Assembly: GCF_000428985.1 (NCBI RefSeq)
Contig: NZ_AUAZ01000001.1
Span: 124,001 to 188,000 of the forward strand
Source of the DNA: Marinobacterium litorale DSM 23545
GTDB lineage: Bacteria > Pseudomonadota > Gammaproteobacteria > Pseudomonadales > Balneatricaceae
DNA: 64,000 nt
Direction: 5' to 3'
Position 1 is the first letter of the stretch, and every line of letters starts with the position of its first letter. Below are positions 8,807 through 18,602 of this stretch, piece after piece. A program made the translations under genes and the position numbers. Below the pieces are notes generated by a model. The model had not been told where the DNA came from. It saw only the letters and a program-made list of their open reading frames with translations, and did no database searches.

Positions 8807-9951
8807 AGTATGTTGATGAGTTTCGCGATGGCGATAAAGCCCGCAATATCGCCGCCCAAATCCGGGTTGAGGCTGACCCGGCTCGCACCTATAACCTGAT
8901 GGAGTTCTGTGGCGGTCATACCCATGCCATCTTTCGGTATGGCATTCCTGATCTGTTGCCGGACAACGTGAAGCTGATCCATGGCCCCGGTTGCCCCGTT
9001 TGCGTCCTTCCCATTGGTCGGCTGGATATGGCGATCAACCTGGCCCGGCGCCCGGATGTAATCCTCTGTACCTACGGCGATATGCTGCGGGTGCCGGGCT
9101 CCGGACGGGAAAGTCTGATGAAAGTGCGTGCCGAGGGCACCGACGTTCGTATGCTCTATTCACCGGCGGATGCGATCAAGCTGGCACAGCAGCACCCGGA
9201 CAAGCAGGTGGTGTTTTTTGCTATCGGTTTCGAGACCACGACACCGCCCACGGCGCTGGTACTGGACCAGGCGAGAAAGCTGGGACTCGATAACTTCTCA
9301 GTATTCTGCAACCACGTCCTGACGCCGGCGGCGATGCACGCCATTCTCAATACCCCGGAAGCGGATAACGGTGCTCTTGCATTGGATGGCTTTATCGGCC
9401 CGGCCCATGTCAGCACCGTAATCGGCTCGGCACCCTATGAGCCCTTTCCGCAACAGTATAATCGGCCGGTCGTAATTGCCGGGTTTGAGCCGCTGGATGT
9501 GCTTCAGGCGATTCTGATGCTGATCCGACAGCTTAACGAGGGCCGCTGTGAAGTGGAGAACGAGTTCACCCGTGCCGTAACCCGCCAGGGAAACCTGAAG
9601 GCTCAGGCGATGGTGGACCGTGTATTTGAACGGCGCGCCAGTTTCGAATGGCGAGGGCTTGGTGCCATACCGGAAAGCGCGCTGCAGATACGCTCGGAAT
9701 ACGCGCAGTTTGATGCCGAAAAGCGGTTTGAGCTGGAGCAGCTGGAGGGGCGTGAGAATAAGGCCTGTGAGTGTCCTGCGATTCTCCGGGGGGTGAAGAA
9801 CCCGCGCGACTGCAAACTCTTTGCTAACCCCTGTACACCGGACAACCCTCTGGGCTCCTGCATGGTCTCTTCGGAGGGGGCCTGCGCGGCCTACTACAGC
9901 TACGGGCGCCACAGTGAAAGCCGCATACCGGTACAGGAGCAGCGGGTATGA
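8803..9951 (+). CDS. hypD: HypD Fe-S protein, Fe(CN)2CO assembly
   Basis: A 382-residue HypD starting at GTG 8803 with MKYVDEFRD, which matches the family N-terminus. Signature motifs are [11 protein letters not shown] (Cys near 29), [10 protein letters not shown] and [10 protein letters not shown]. The C-terminal Cys cluster [13 protein letters not shown] ... CKLFANPC ... [11 protein letters not shown] holds the [4Fe-4S] group. HypD forms the scaffold complex with HypC on which CN and CO are attached to iron. The gene overlaps hypC and hypE by 4 bp each. Confidence 0.97.
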   Translation: MKYVDEFRDGDKARNIAAQIRVEADPARTYNLMEFCGGHTHAIFRYGIPDLLPDNVKLIHGPGCPVCVLPIGRLDMAINLARRPDVILCTYGDMLRVPGSGRESLMKVRAEGTDVRMLYSPADAIKLAQQHPDKQVVFFAIGFETTTPPTALVLDQARKLGLDNFSVFCNHVLTPAAMHAILNTPEADNGALALDGFIGPAHVSTVIGSAPYEPFPQQYNRPVVIAGFEPLDVLQAILMLIRQLNEGRCEVENEFTRAVTRQGNLKAQAMVDRVFERRASFEWRGLGAIPESALQIRSEYAQFDAEKRFELEQLEGRENKACECPAILRGVKNPRDCKLFANPCTPDNPLGSCMVSSEGACAAYYSYGRHSESRIPVQEQRV

Positions 9952-10973
9952 GTCGTTTAAATATCGCCAATGGCCGGATCGAAATGGTCCACGGCAGCGG
10001 TGGACGTGCCATGGCCGAGCTGATTGACCAGCTTTTTGCACAGGCGTTTGATAATGAGTGGCTGGCGCAGAGCAACGATCAGGCGCAGTTTGAGCTGCCT
10101 CCGGGGCGCGTCGTGATGGCCACCGATAGTCATGTGGTCTCGCCGCTGTTTTTTCCAGGCGGCGATATCGGTTCGCTATCGGTGCATGGAACCATCAACG
10201 ATGTGGCCATGGCAGGGGCTACCCCCTGTTACCTCTCGGCGGGTTTCATTCTTGAGGAAGGGTTTGCTCTGGCCGATCTGAAACGCATTGTGGATTCGAT
10301 GGCGGCCGCGTCGAAAGAAGCGGGTGTACCAATCGTCACCGGCGACACCAAAGTGGTTGAACGCGGTAAAGGCGATGGCGTTTTTATCAACACCACCGGT
10401 ATCGGGGTCGTGCCGGAAGGGCTTAACCTATCCGGTGACCGGGCTCAGCCCGGCGATGCGATTCTGGTTTCTGGCTCGATGGGGGATCATGGCGTCTGCA
10501 TTCTCTCTCTGCGCGAGAGTCTCGGGTTCGAAAGTGAAATCCAGTCGGACTCCCAGGCGCTGCATGGGCTGGTGGCGGCCATGGTGGATGCGATTCCCGA
10601 CATCCGCTGTCTGCGCGACCCCACCCGGGGCGGGCTGGCCAATACATTGAACGAGCTGGCGCATCAGTCCGGGGTGGGCATGCAGCTTTGGGAGAAACAG
10701 ATCCCGGTGCGTGAACAGGTTAAAGCGGCTTGTGAATTCCTGGGGCTGGATCCTCTCTACGTGGCTAACGAAGGTAAGCTGATCGCGATCTGCCCTCAGG
10801 ACCGGGCCGAGCAGCTGCTTGCGGTGATGCGGGCACATCCTCAGGGCGAGGAGGCCGCGATTGTCGGTCAGGTCGTGGAGGATCCGCACCGGTTTGTCCA
10901 GATGGAAACCCGCTTCGGCGGCAATCGGATGGTGGATTGGCTGAACGGCGAACAGTTGCCCCGGATCTGCTAG
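9948..10973 (+). CDS. hypE: HypE carbamoyl dehydratase
   Basis: A 341-residue HypE of the PurM/AIR-synthase-like ATPase fold. Visible motifs are HGSGGRAMAELI at the N-terminus, ATDSHVVSPLFFPGGDIG, GDTKVVERG and RDPTRGGLAN. The protein ends in PRIC: the C-terminal Cys receives the carbamoyl group from HypF and is dehydrated to a thiocyanate. This is the last gene of the hup/hyp operon; the convergent transporter gene ends 10 bp away. I see no convincing hairpin in that gap. Confidence 0.97.
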   Translation: MSRLNIANGRIEMVHGSGGRAMAELIDQLFAQAFDNEWLAQSNDQAQFELPPGRVVMATDSHVVSPLFFPGGDIGSLSVHGTINDVAMAGATPCYLSAGFILEEGFALADLKRIVDSMAAASKEAGVPIVTGDTKVVERGKGDGVFINTTGIGVVPEGLNLSGDRAQPGDAILVSGSMGDHGVCILSLRESLGFESEIQSDSQALHGLVAAMVDAIPDIRCLRDPTRGGLANTLNELAHQSGVGMQLWEKQIPVREQVKAACEFLGLDPLYVANEGKLIAICPQDRAEQLLAVMRAHPQGEEAAIVGQVVEDPHRFVQMETRFGGNRMVDWLNGEQLPRIC

Positions 10974-10983
10974 TCAGCGCTTT

Positions 10984-12282
10984 TTAGAGCGGAGTCAGTC
11001 GCGTATAGACCCAGAGCACCGCAAAGCAGGTCGCCAGCATAACCGGCGCATAGATTCGGTTTAAACGTAACAGCTCCAGAGCGCCGATTCCGTAGCGGGC
11101 TCTCAGGCTGAGCTGAACCCCGGAGAAGGGGGATAAACCGACCCCCAGCGACCAACCCATCAGCATGGTCAGACCCAGCAGGTTGGGATCTTCCACGGTT
11201 GGCGCGAGTACGCCGCCGACCAGTACGACACTGGTGACCGGATGCATGCCCGCCATGGCCAGGCCGACCAGGACCAGCAGTGTGACCGACGCCGCACCTG
11301 CGCCGAAGTGATCAGGTGCCAGCGCCAGGTTCAGGGAAGAGAGAGTGGCGGCCACGCCGGCCGCCAGCATGGCGGCGGCGACAAACAGAAAAATCTCCCC
11401 GGCCATATTGGGCAGCCCATCACGAATATGGAGCAGACCCTCAGTCAGGCCGCTATTGCCGCCGCCGATGAGAAGCCATACCAGCGTGACGAGCAAGGCA
11501 ATGAGAGAGACCAGGGTCAGGACTTTTACCTCGGGCCAGATCAGGTGGGCGATAATCACCGACACGGCCAAGGCCACGGGCAGCCAGAGCGACTGCAGGT
11601 GCATGGGGTAGCCGGCGGTAATCTCTGCGTCCGGCGAACGTCGAATTTCCCATGCAGTAAACAGCAGGGCGACGAGACCGAGCGGGAGGCCGAACGTAAC
11701 CAGTGATGAAAGCTGGGCACCGGGCGCGCTGATCAGCGCCATACCCATGGCTGCAAAAAAGGGAGACCAGAATGCGCAAATCGCGAAACTGCGCAGCAGT
11801 GTGACTGCCTGGAGCGGCGTCATAGCGCTTTGCGTCCGTAAGCGGTCGCCGACGATTAACACCGCGGAAATATTGATCACCGAGCCAAATAGATGGGTAC
11901 CGATCAAGGTATTGGTCAGCGCGGTTTTGCCTCTGGGCAGTGCTTCATTACTGCGGATGCCGGATGTGGCCACCAGTCGTAGAAAGCTGACGCCGATCAG
12001 CATGGCAACCACCATCTGGTTACCCGCCAGCGCCTGGAACAGGTAGCGCGTGTCCGCGCCGTTGGCGAGACCGAAGAGCAGTCCAATAACGCCGATCAAA
12101 AAGAGAGGGCCAATCTGTTTGAGCTGGCTGCGGTTAAGACGAGGGAATAGCAAAATGGCAGCGAGCCAGAGTGGAACGCCCACCCAGTGGCCGGCAAACC
12201 ACCCGGTCAGCCCGGTGGTCAGTGCCGTAATCAGAGTAATAAAGAGCAGCCAGCCCGCGAGTGCAGCTATCCGTGCTTTCAT
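10984..12282 (-). CDS. Multi-spanning membrane transporter, substrate unknown (ion-transporter-like)
   Basis: A 432-residue, very hydrophobic protein with about 11-12 likely membrane segments, beginning with AALAGWLLFITLITALTTGL. The two halves both show the helix-break-helix style typical of the ion transporter (IT) superfamily, and the C-terminal half contains GMHPVTSVVLVGG and GLSPFSGVQLSLRARYG. I cannot assign a substrate. It does not look like HupE or a nickel permease, so its place after hypE on the opposite strand is probably coincidental. The start at 12282 has only a weak ribosome binding site. It may be transcribed with the HD-GYP gene 139 bp upstream of it. Confidence 0.6.
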   Translation of the reverse strand: MKARIAALAGWLLFITLITALTTGLTGWFAGHWVGVPLWLAAILLFPRLNRSQLKQIGPLFLIGVIGLLFGLANGADTRYLFQALAGNQMVVAMLIGVSFLRLVATSGIRSNEALPRGKTALTNTLIGTHLFGSVINISAVLIVGDRLRTQSAMTPLQAVTLLRSFAICAFWSPFFAAMGMALISAPGAQLSSLVTFGLPLGLVALLFTAWEIRRSPDAEITAGYPMHLQSLWLPVALAVSVIIAHLIWPEVKVLTLVSLIALLVTLVWLLIGGGNSGLTEGLLHIRDGLPNMAGEIFLFVAAAMLAAGVAATLSSLNLALAPDHFGAGAASVTLLVLVGLAMAGMHPVTSVVLVGGVLAPTVEDPNLLGLTMLMGWSLGVGLSPFSGVQLSLRARYGIGALELLRLNRIYAPVMLATCFAVLWVYTRLTPL

Positions 12283-12421
12283 GGTGTGAGATACGGCCCC
12301 GTTTAGCGATGGATAAAGCGCGTTATGATCCCTGTGGCTGCGGTTAAACGCAAATGTCAGGAGGCAGACCGAGGTGAACCGGTCAGGCTGTCATTGAGTC
12401 TCAGGGTGAATGGCTCGAGCG

Positions 12422-13411
12422 TCAATCGGCCCAGCGGGCGCGGATCGCTTCGAACTCCGGTAACAGGTTTTCCAGATGTGTGACCAGCTGCGGGTCGAAG
12501 TGCTTACCGCTCTGCTCTCGGATGTGCGCCACCGTGCGATCAAAGCTCCAGGGCTCCTTGTAGGGGCGGCGGCTGGTCAGGGCATCGAACACATCGGCCA
12601 GGGCGACAATACGCCCTTCAATGGGAATTGCCTCGCCCTTGAGGCCCTGCGGGTAACCGCTGCCATCCCATTTTTCGTGGTGGGTCAGCGCCACTGAGCG
12701 GGCCAAACGAATCAGACGGGCACTGGAGTCACCGAGTATTTCAGCACCGATGATCGGGTGCTGCTTCATAATGGTGAACTCTTCGTCGGTGAGTTTGCCC
12801 GGCTTGGTCAGGATCTCATCGGGTACGCCGATCTTGCCGATATCGTGCATGGGGGCCGCGTGCAGCAGATCTTCGGCGGCGGGTGCGGAAAAACCGCAGG
12901 CCAGCGCCAGAAGGCGAGAGTAGTGGCTCATTCGCAGAACATGCTGGCCGGTTTCGTTATCCTTGTATTCGGCGGCCCGGCTGAGCTTCTGAATCAGCTG
13001 CACATGGGCTTCGGTGAGCGCATCGGCGCGAACAAGCGACAGGTGGGTTTTGACGCGCGCTTTGATAATCGCGGGAACGACCGGCTTGGTGATAAAGTCG
13101 ACAGCGCCAAGCTCAAACCCGTGGGCTTCATCCACGCTGTCACGCAGCGCTGTCACAAAAATCACCGGAATCGACTGAGTCAGCGGATTTTGCTTCAGGG
13201 TCGTACACACGTCGTACCCGGTGATACCCGGCATCATCACGTCGAGCAGAATCAGATCAGGCTTTTCCTGCTCGGCCAACGTCAATGCGTCGTCCCCGTT
13301 ACGGGCAAACAGTAACCGGTACTCCTCGTGCAGGAGCTGTCGCAACACCTTGAGGTTGGATGGCTCGTCATCCACGACCAGAATCGAGGCTTTGGCATCC
13401 GGTCCGTTCAT
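12422..13411 (-). CDS. RpfG-type response regulator with HD-GYP c-di-GMP phosphodiesterase domain
   Basis: A 329-residue protein. The receiver domain (about 8-125) has phospho-acceptor Asp57 in ILLDVMMPG and the switch lysine in ITKP. The HD-GYP domain (about 140-320) has His189-Asp190 in MHDIGKIGVPD, HHE at 244-246 and the defining GYP at 252-254. All key residues are present, so it should hydrolyse c-di-GMP. Its ATG overlaps the stop of the upstream hybrid kinase by 4 bp (ATGA), with AGGAGA ahead of it, so the kinase is its most likely phosphodonor. Confidence 0.93.
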   Translation of the reverse strand: MNGPDAKASILVVDDEPSNLKVLRQLLHEEYRLLFARNGDDALTLAEQEKPDLILLDVMMPGITGYDVCTTLKQNPLTQSIPVIFVTALRDSVDEAHGFELGAVDFITKPVVPAIIKARVKTHLSLVRADALTEAHVQLIQKLSRAAEYKDNETGQHVLRMSHYSRLLALACGFSAPAAEDLLHAAPMHDIGKIGVPDEILTKPGKLTDEEFTIMKQHPIIGAEILGDSSARLIRLARSVALTHHEKWDGSGYPQGLKGEAIPIEGRIVALADVFDALTSRRPYKEPWSFDRTVAHIREQSGKHFDPQLVTHLENLLPEFEAIRARWAD

Positions 13412-16400
13412 TGGGCATTCTCCTGGTGTATCTGTTCGTCCGTGGGCAGCAGCTCCAGCGCGGTCCTGAAGTCAAACTCGTCCAGCGCATTAAGCGCAGG
13501 TTGAAGCTGCTCGCGCAGGGCGGGCGGGCAGTTCTGGTTTAACTGTTCGACCAGCGCATCGTCCATCTCGCCATGGTGACAGAGGTTGCGCAGTTGCTCC
13601 AGTGCGGTCGTAAAAAGTGCCCAGTCCTTCGGCTGCTCAGCTTGATGCAGGGTTTCTTCCGGCTTGAGGCTTTCAAGCTCGTTCAACTCAGATTCTACAC
13701 GGTTGAGCAGCTGCTGAACCTCATCGATCAGACGTCGGCAACGCTGGGTATTTTTCTGCTTGGCATCGGATTCCAGGCTGCTCAGGCGCCGGGACAGGCG
13801 ACTCAGAGCCAGGTTGCCCGCCACACCCGCAGCGGCGTGGCTCTGCTGAATCAGCTCAGTCCACTGGCCCTGTGTGACCTGAGTGACTGTTATGGGGGCT
13901 TGTTTCAGTCTTTCCAGGAAGCGACGCAGCTGTTCACAATAGCGGGGCTCCGAGCCCCAAAGTGCCAGTGCTTTGGATAGGTCTATCTGTACATTGGGTC
14001 GCCGACGTGATTCCAGTACGGATGCGGTGGGCGTGACCGCATGATCCAGTACCCGTGCCAGCTCTTCCATCAACAGTGTGGGGTCGATCGGCTTGTTTGC
14101 GAAACCGTTCATACCCGCATCGCGCGCGGCCTGCCGGTCGGATTCGAGTACGCTGGCGGTCAGTGCGACGATGGGTAATGGCTTGAGTCCCAGGTCCTGT
14201 TCTCGCTGGCGTTGCCGGCGGGCGGCGCTGAGACCATCCAGGTTGGGCATCTGCACATCGAAGATGGCCAGATCAAACGGATCGCGCTCAAGCTGTGCCA
14301 GAGCCTCGATGCCGTCGTGGGCTTTCACCACGTGATGGCCATCGCGAGTCAGGATCAGTTCGAGCAGCTCCAGGTTCTGTTCGATGTCATCCGCGATCAG
14401 CACATTGAGCGGCGGCAGGCTTGGATGTGCCTGTGATTTCTGAGGCTGCTCGTCCGGGGGGATGGCTTCGGTGAGTGGCAGCGAAAAGTGAAAGCAGCTG
14501 CCGACGCCTGGCGTACTGGTGGCTCCGATCTCTCCGCCCATCAGCTCCACCAACTGTTTACTGATGGTCGTCCCTAAGCCGGTACCACCGAAACGGCGGC
14601 TCATGGAGGCATCGGCCTGGGTGAAGGGGTCAAAAATATTGGCCAGCGCCTCGGGTTCCAGGCCAATCCCGGTATCGATGACGCGGAACTCGATTGAGTC
14701 GCTGTCCGCTAACGGGGCAACGTGCAGGTGGACATGACCCACCTCCGTAAACTTGATGGCGTTACCCAGCAGGTTGTTAAGCACCTGGCCGATACGCTCT
14801 GGCGCGCCCAGAAAATAGTTCGGAAGCTGTTCATCCAGTTTCAGTTCAAGCGCCAGTCCTTTCTGTTGTGCCTGCAACCAGAGCGTCGAGATAATGCCAT
14901 CGAGCAGCTCGTGGAGGGAAAACGGGCGAACCTCCAGCTCCAGCTTGCCTCGTTCCAGTTTGGCGCTGTCCAGAATATCGTTCAGAAGGTGAAGGAGGGA
15001 ACGGCCTGCATTGGCGATCAGGTGAGTGTAACGGCGCTGCTGATCATCCAGGTCCGTATCCATCAATACATCGCTAAAGCCGATGATGGAGTTCATCGGC
15101 GTGCGGATTTCATGACTCATGTTAGCCAGGAAAGTCGCCTTGGCCATGGCGGCGTGCTCGGCATCGCGTTTAGCTTCTCGCAGCGCCTGCTCCATTCGTT
15201 GACGTTCAGTAATATCCAGCAGGACCCCATCGATCCAGGGAGTTTCTCCATCTTTACTGAGTCCAAATCCGCCACTGTCCAGCACCCATATTTCGCGACC
15301 GTCCCTGCGAGCAATGCGGTACTCGATGGCGTAGCTGGTCCCCGCCTGCTGTGCGTTGAGGACATTCTCCATGACCGATTGCCGGTCATCCGGATGGATC
15401 AGATCGCCCATGTTTATACGACCGTTCAGGAAATCCCGGTCGCTCCAGCCGGTCAGCTCTTCCACCGCATCACTGACAAAGAGCATGCTCCAGTTCGTAT
15501 CGATCAGGCAGCGAAAGGCAACCCCCGGCATATTGCTGATCAGGGAGCTGTACTGCTGCTCGCTTTCCCGTAACGCCGTTTCAATGGCCCTTCGTTCACT
15601 GATATCGGTAATAAAGCCCACGTAAAGCGACGGCAAACCCGGTTGTTTGACTTCCCCGACCCCCAGTCGGATCGGTATCTGTCGGCCATCTTTGTGAAGG
15701 GCCATCACTTCCCGGCCTGAGCCGATAATTTTGGGTTGTCGGGTTTCGCGGTAGTTTTTCAGATAACCGTCGTGGTTCTGCCGATAGGGCTCGGGCATCA
15801 GAACGCTGACATTGCGGCCAATCACTTCCCTGGCTTGCCAGCCCAGTATGTGCTCGGCCGCCGGGTTCATCGCCTGCACGATACCCCGTTCACTGATCGT
15901 GATAATTCCATCCACCGCCGTATCCAGGATCGCCTCCAGCTGGCGCTGGTGCTCCCGGTTTTCCCGTGAGAGGAAACGGTAGCGAATCAATGTATTGGCC
16001 ACGGCGGCACCGCCGAGCAGCGTTACGGTGATAACGGCAATAAGTAACGCAAATGGAAGGTTGGCATCCGTGCTCTCCGGGGTTGTAGCGGCGGTCGCTT
16101 CAAAGCTCACGGCCTGCATCCCGGTGTAGTGCATGGCGGTAATGGCGCTGCCCAGCACCAGTCCGCAAAGCGGTCGATTCAGACGCCGAAAGCGCTCGGG
16201 TAGCAGGGTTGAAGCGGTGCGTGCGCTGAGGATAAGCGCGAGACTGGCGATCAAGATCGCGACCAGAAACGACCCGGCAATGTAGAGCAGGTTGTAATGC
16301 ATCAGTGCGTCCATGCTCATGGCCATCATGCCGGTATAGTGCATGATGCCAATGCCGCTACCGACAACGGTGCCGGCGAGGATAAGCGCTCTGAATCGAG

Positions 16401-16749
16401 GTTTGGGCTGCGCCAGGGTACTCATCACTGCACCGCCGGCAACCAGAGCCGGGACCACCGACAGCGCGGTAGCCGTAACGTCATAGTTCACGGCAAAGGG
16501 CAGACGGTAGGCCAGCATGCCGACAAAGTGCATCGACCAGGTGCCCCCGGCAAGTACCAGGGCGCCGCCGGCCAGAATGACTCGCCGCACTGATTTTCCG
16601 GGGCTGAGCCGGGCCGTGTCCAGACTGAGTAATGCCAGGATCGCAGAGGCGACGGCAATGACAAAGGATACGAAGACAATCTCTGTCACATAGTAGCCGG
16701 TGATCGGGGTGCCGGTCACGAGTACCGAGGCTGGGGCCATCTGAGTCAT
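13408..16749 (-). CDS. MHYT-PAS-PAS hybrid sensor histidine kinase with receiver and Hpt-like domain
   Basis: A 1113-residue membrane kinase. The N-terminal third is an MHYT domain: three repeats with MHFVGM (about 74), MHYTGM (137) and MHYTGM (207) on membrane helices, a fold proposed to bind copper and sense O2, CO or NO. Two PAS domains follow (about 265-390 and 395-520). The kinase core has His546 in NMSHEIRTP and an ATPase domain with DTGIGL and GGTGLG. A receiver has Asp831 in IFDVQMPN. A last helical region has SHAAAG (His971) in an Hpt-like position, although the HxxKG motif is not intact. It forms a two-gene operon with the HD-GYP regulator at 12422. The 294-bp gap upstream to 17043 shows no convincing promoter to me. 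Confidence 0.92.
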   Translation of the reverse strand: MTQMAPASVLVTGTPITGYYVTEIVFVSFVIAVASAILALLSLDTARLSPGKSVRRVILAGGALVLAGGTWSMHFVGMLAYRLPFAVNYDVTATALSVVPALVAGGAVMSTLAQPKPRFRALILAGTVVGSGIGIMHYTGMMAMSMDALMHYNLLYIAGSFLVAILIASLALILSARTASTLLPERFRRLNRPLCGLVLGSAITAMHYTGMQAVSFEATAATTPESTDANLPFALLIAVITVTLLGGAAVANTLIRYRFLSRENREHQRQLEAILDTAVDGIITISERGIVQAMNPAAEHILGWQAREVIGRNVSVLMPEPYRQNHDGYLKNYRETRQPKIIGSGREVMALHKDGRQIPIRLGVGEVKQPGLPSLYVGFITDISERRAIETALRESEQQYSSLISNMPGVAFRCLIDTNWSMLFVSDAVEELTGWSDRDFLNGRINMGDLIHPDDRQSVMENVLNAQQAGTSYAIEYRIARRDGREIWVLDSGGFGLSKDGETPWIDGVLLDITERQRMEQALREAKRDAEHAAMAKATFLANMSHEIRTPMNSIIGFSDVLMDTDLDDQQRRYTHLIANAGRSLLHLLNDILDSAKLERGKLELEVRPFSLHELLDGIISTLWLQAQQKGLALELKLDEQLPNYFLGAPERIGQVLNNLLGNAIKFTEVGHVHLHVAPLADSDSIEFRVIDTGIGLEPEALANIFDPFTQADASMSRRFGGTGLGTTISKQLVELMGGEIGATSTPGVGSCFHFSLPLTEAIPPDEQPQKSQAHPSLPPLNVLIADDIEQNLELLELILTRDGHHVVKAHDGIEALAQLERDPFDLAIFDVQMPNLDGLSAARRQRQREQDLGLKPLPIVALTASVLESDRQAARDAGMNGFANKPIDPTLLMEELARVLDHAVTPTASVLESRRRPNVQIDLSKALALWGSEPRYCEQLRRFLERLKQAPITVTQVTQGQWTELIQQSHAAAGVAGNLALSRLSRRLSSLESDAKQKNTQRCRRLIDEVQQLLNRVESELNELESLKPEETLHQAEQPKDWALFTTALEQLRNLCHHGEMDDALVEQLNQNCPPALREQLQPALNALDEFDFRTALELLPTDEQIHQENAQ

Positions 16750-17043
16750 TGATGGATTCCGTTGTCGCTGCGTCCGAAATCCGTCCGGTACGTATTTAAA
16801 AGGGCAGTGGATCGGCGAGTCTATCCAATGTTGACCAGGATGCCAAGTTGTAGCCCGGGAGTGCCGCGTAAGGGGCCTGTGTATTGCGATTGGAATATTT
16901 CATTTATGTAGTTCGTTATAAGAATTTCTTTCGCCCTAAAGAGTTTCGGTTGTTCGTTCATCAACTCATCTTTTAGCCGTCACGATTCGGAAATGTCATT
17001 TCATTAGCCTGTGCACCATTCATTATCAACGGTGCAGGTGAGT

Positions 17044-17865
17044 ATGAAAAACAAGGTGATTCTGGTCGTGCTCGACGGCTTGGCTTACGAGACCGCCAGC
17101 ACCTGTATGGGCTATTTGCATGCTTTGACTGCACAGGGTATCGCTCGACTGTATCGCCTGGAGTGCGAGTTACCCTCACTTTCAAGGCCGCTGTACGAAA
17201 CGATTCTTACCGGTGTAACACCGGTGCTCAGTGGCATCAGCCACAACGGGATTACGCGTAATTCAACCCAGCAGAGCTTGTTTCACCGGGCTCGCTCTGC
17301 CCAGCTGATCACTGCTGCTGCGGCATATCACTGGATCTCGGAACTTTACAACCGCACACCCTATGATCCGGTGCGTGACCGGTTTACCGAGGCGCCCGAG
17401 CTGCCAATCCAATATGGCTGCTTTTATCACCGGGACCACTACCCCGATGACCACCTGCTGCTTGATGCGGAATGGTTGCGTCGGCGACATGATCCGGACC
17501 TCCTTTTGATTCACCCCATGAATATCGATGATGCCGGTCATAAGGCTGGATTTGATAGTTCCGCCTACCGCAATGCGGCCCGCCACGCGGATGCGACACT
17601 TTCCCATTACCTGCCGGAATGGATCGCCAACGGTTATCGGATAGTGATTACCGCCGACCATGGCATGAACAACGATCGCTCCCATGGCGGCACCTTGCCT
17701 GAAGAGCGCGAAGTACCGCTGTACCTGATCGGTGAGCGGTTTAGTCAGGCGCCTCACAATGGCATACGGCAGACCGATATTTACCCATTGGTCCTGACGT
17801 TGCTCGGTATACGGGAGTGTGACAACGCTGATCTGGGTGGGTTGATCAGGGAGGTAGGCGCATGA
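17044..17865 (+). CDS. Alkaline-phosphatase-superfamily phosphodiesterase (NPP / phosphonoacetate-hydrolase-like)
   Basis: A 273-residue metalloenzyme of the nucleotide pyrophosphatase/phosphodiesterase fold. Visible metal and catalytic positions are Asp11 in VVLDGL, a nucleophile candidate Ser47 in SLSRP ahead of YETILTG, Asp162/163 and His166 in NIDDAGHKAG, Asp205-His206 in ITADHGM and His214 in RSHGG. Serine replaces the usual Thr nucleophile. There is no signal peptide, so it should act in the cytoplasm. At 273 residues it is short for the family. ATG 17044 is chosen over upstream starts because AGGTGAG precedes it and the fold begins at once. It heads an operon with a HAD phosphatase and an ABC importer, so it probably processes the imported compound. 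The substrate is unknown. Confidence 0.8.
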   Translation: MKNKVILVVLDGLAYETASTCMGYLHALTAQGIARLYRLECELPSLSRPLYETILTGVTPVLSGISHNGITRNSTQQSLFHRARSAQLITAAAAYHWISELYNRTPYDPVRDRFTEAPELPIQYGCFYHRDHYPDDHLLLDAEWLRRRHDPDLLLIHPMNIDDAGHKAGFDSSAYRNAARHADATLSHYLPEWIANGYRIVITADHGMNNDRSHGGTLPEEREVPLYLIGERFSQAPHNGIRQTDIYPLVLTLLGIRECDNADLGGLIREVGA

Positions 17866-18578
17866 GTCTGGCGATCTTTGATCTGGATGAAACCCTGATT
17901 CGGGGCGACACGGCGTCGCTCTTTTGCCGCTTTATGGTGGATACCGGGTTAGCTGACGGCACTTTCGTCGATCGGGAGCAGGAGCTGATGCAGCGCTATG
18001 CCGACGAGACGTTGTCGATGCCGGAGTACGTGGCTTTTATGCTCAAACCGCTGCGGCAACTCGATGTGGACCAGGTGAACGCGCTGATGCCTCGGTTTGT
18101 GGACGATTGTATAGCGCATCGGATCTATCCTCAGGCGCACTCCCTGATTGCTCATCAGCGTGCAGTGGGGCGTCACCCACTGATTATCTCCGCAACGCCG
18201 GAGTTTCTGGTACGGGCTGTGGCCCGAGCACTGGCCGTGGATGATGTGTTGGCGATCAACCTGGAAGTGGATGAGAGCCAGCGTTATAGCGGTGCAATCC
18301 AGGGCATACCGACATACCGGGACGGCAAAGTTCACAGGCTTCTCGATTGGCTGAAGGAAACCGGCTACTCCCTGGAAAACGCTCGCTTTTACTCCGACTC
18401 GATCAATGACCTCCCGCTGCTCGAGTGTGTCGAGTACCCATTCTGTGCCAACCCCGATCCCAGGCTGGCCGCTGTGGCCAGGCAACGGGGGTGGCCGGTT
18501 ATGCATTGGAACGATATCGAAAGTGTGGGTTACCGCGCTGAAGAGTCGCAGCCCAGTGGAACAGTTCTATATCCCTGA
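17862..18578 (+). CDS. HAD-IB family phosphatase (SerB/CicA-like)
   Basis: A 238-residue HAD hydrolase. Motif I is IFDLDETLIRGD with Asp7 and Asp9. Motif II is IISATPEFL, with the helical HAD-IB cap between residues 20 and 110. Motif III/IV is the K of DGKVHRL and FYSDSINDLPLLE. These make a typical cytoplasmic phosphomonoesterase. It overlaps the phosphodiesterase gene by 4 bp (ATGA). A phosphodiesterase followed by a phosphomonoesterase suggests stepwise removal of phosphate from one substrate; this is inference. The next gene, a binding protein, starts 24 bp later. Confidence 0.9.
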   Translation: MSLAIFDLDETLIRGDTASLFCRFMVDTGLADGTFVDREQELMQRYADETLSMPEYVAFMLKPLRQLDVDQVNALMPRFVDDCIAHRIYPQAHSLIAHQRAVGRHPLIISATPEFLVRAVARALAVDDVLAINLEVDESQRYSGAIQGIPTYRDGKVHRLLDWLKETGYSLENARFYSDSINDLPLLECVEYPFCANPDPRLAAVARQRGWPVMHWNDIESVGYRAEESQPSGTVLYP

Positions 18579-18602
18579 AACCGCTAAGACAGGAAGACAA
18601 GC

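Noticed and set aside
10974-10983. Terminator between hypE and the convergent transporter gene
   Set aside because: Only 10 bp separate the stops and no stable hairpin with a T-run is visible around them.
11242-11706. Plus-strand frame of 154 codons across the transporter gene
   Set aside because: It is Gln/Gly/Arg-rich without motifs and lies fully inside a clear membrane-protein gene on the other strand.
14722-15573. Plus-strand frame of 283 codons inside the MHYT kinase gene
   Set aside because: It is a shadow of the kinase core and PAS coding region, with no recognisable domain or ribosome binding site.
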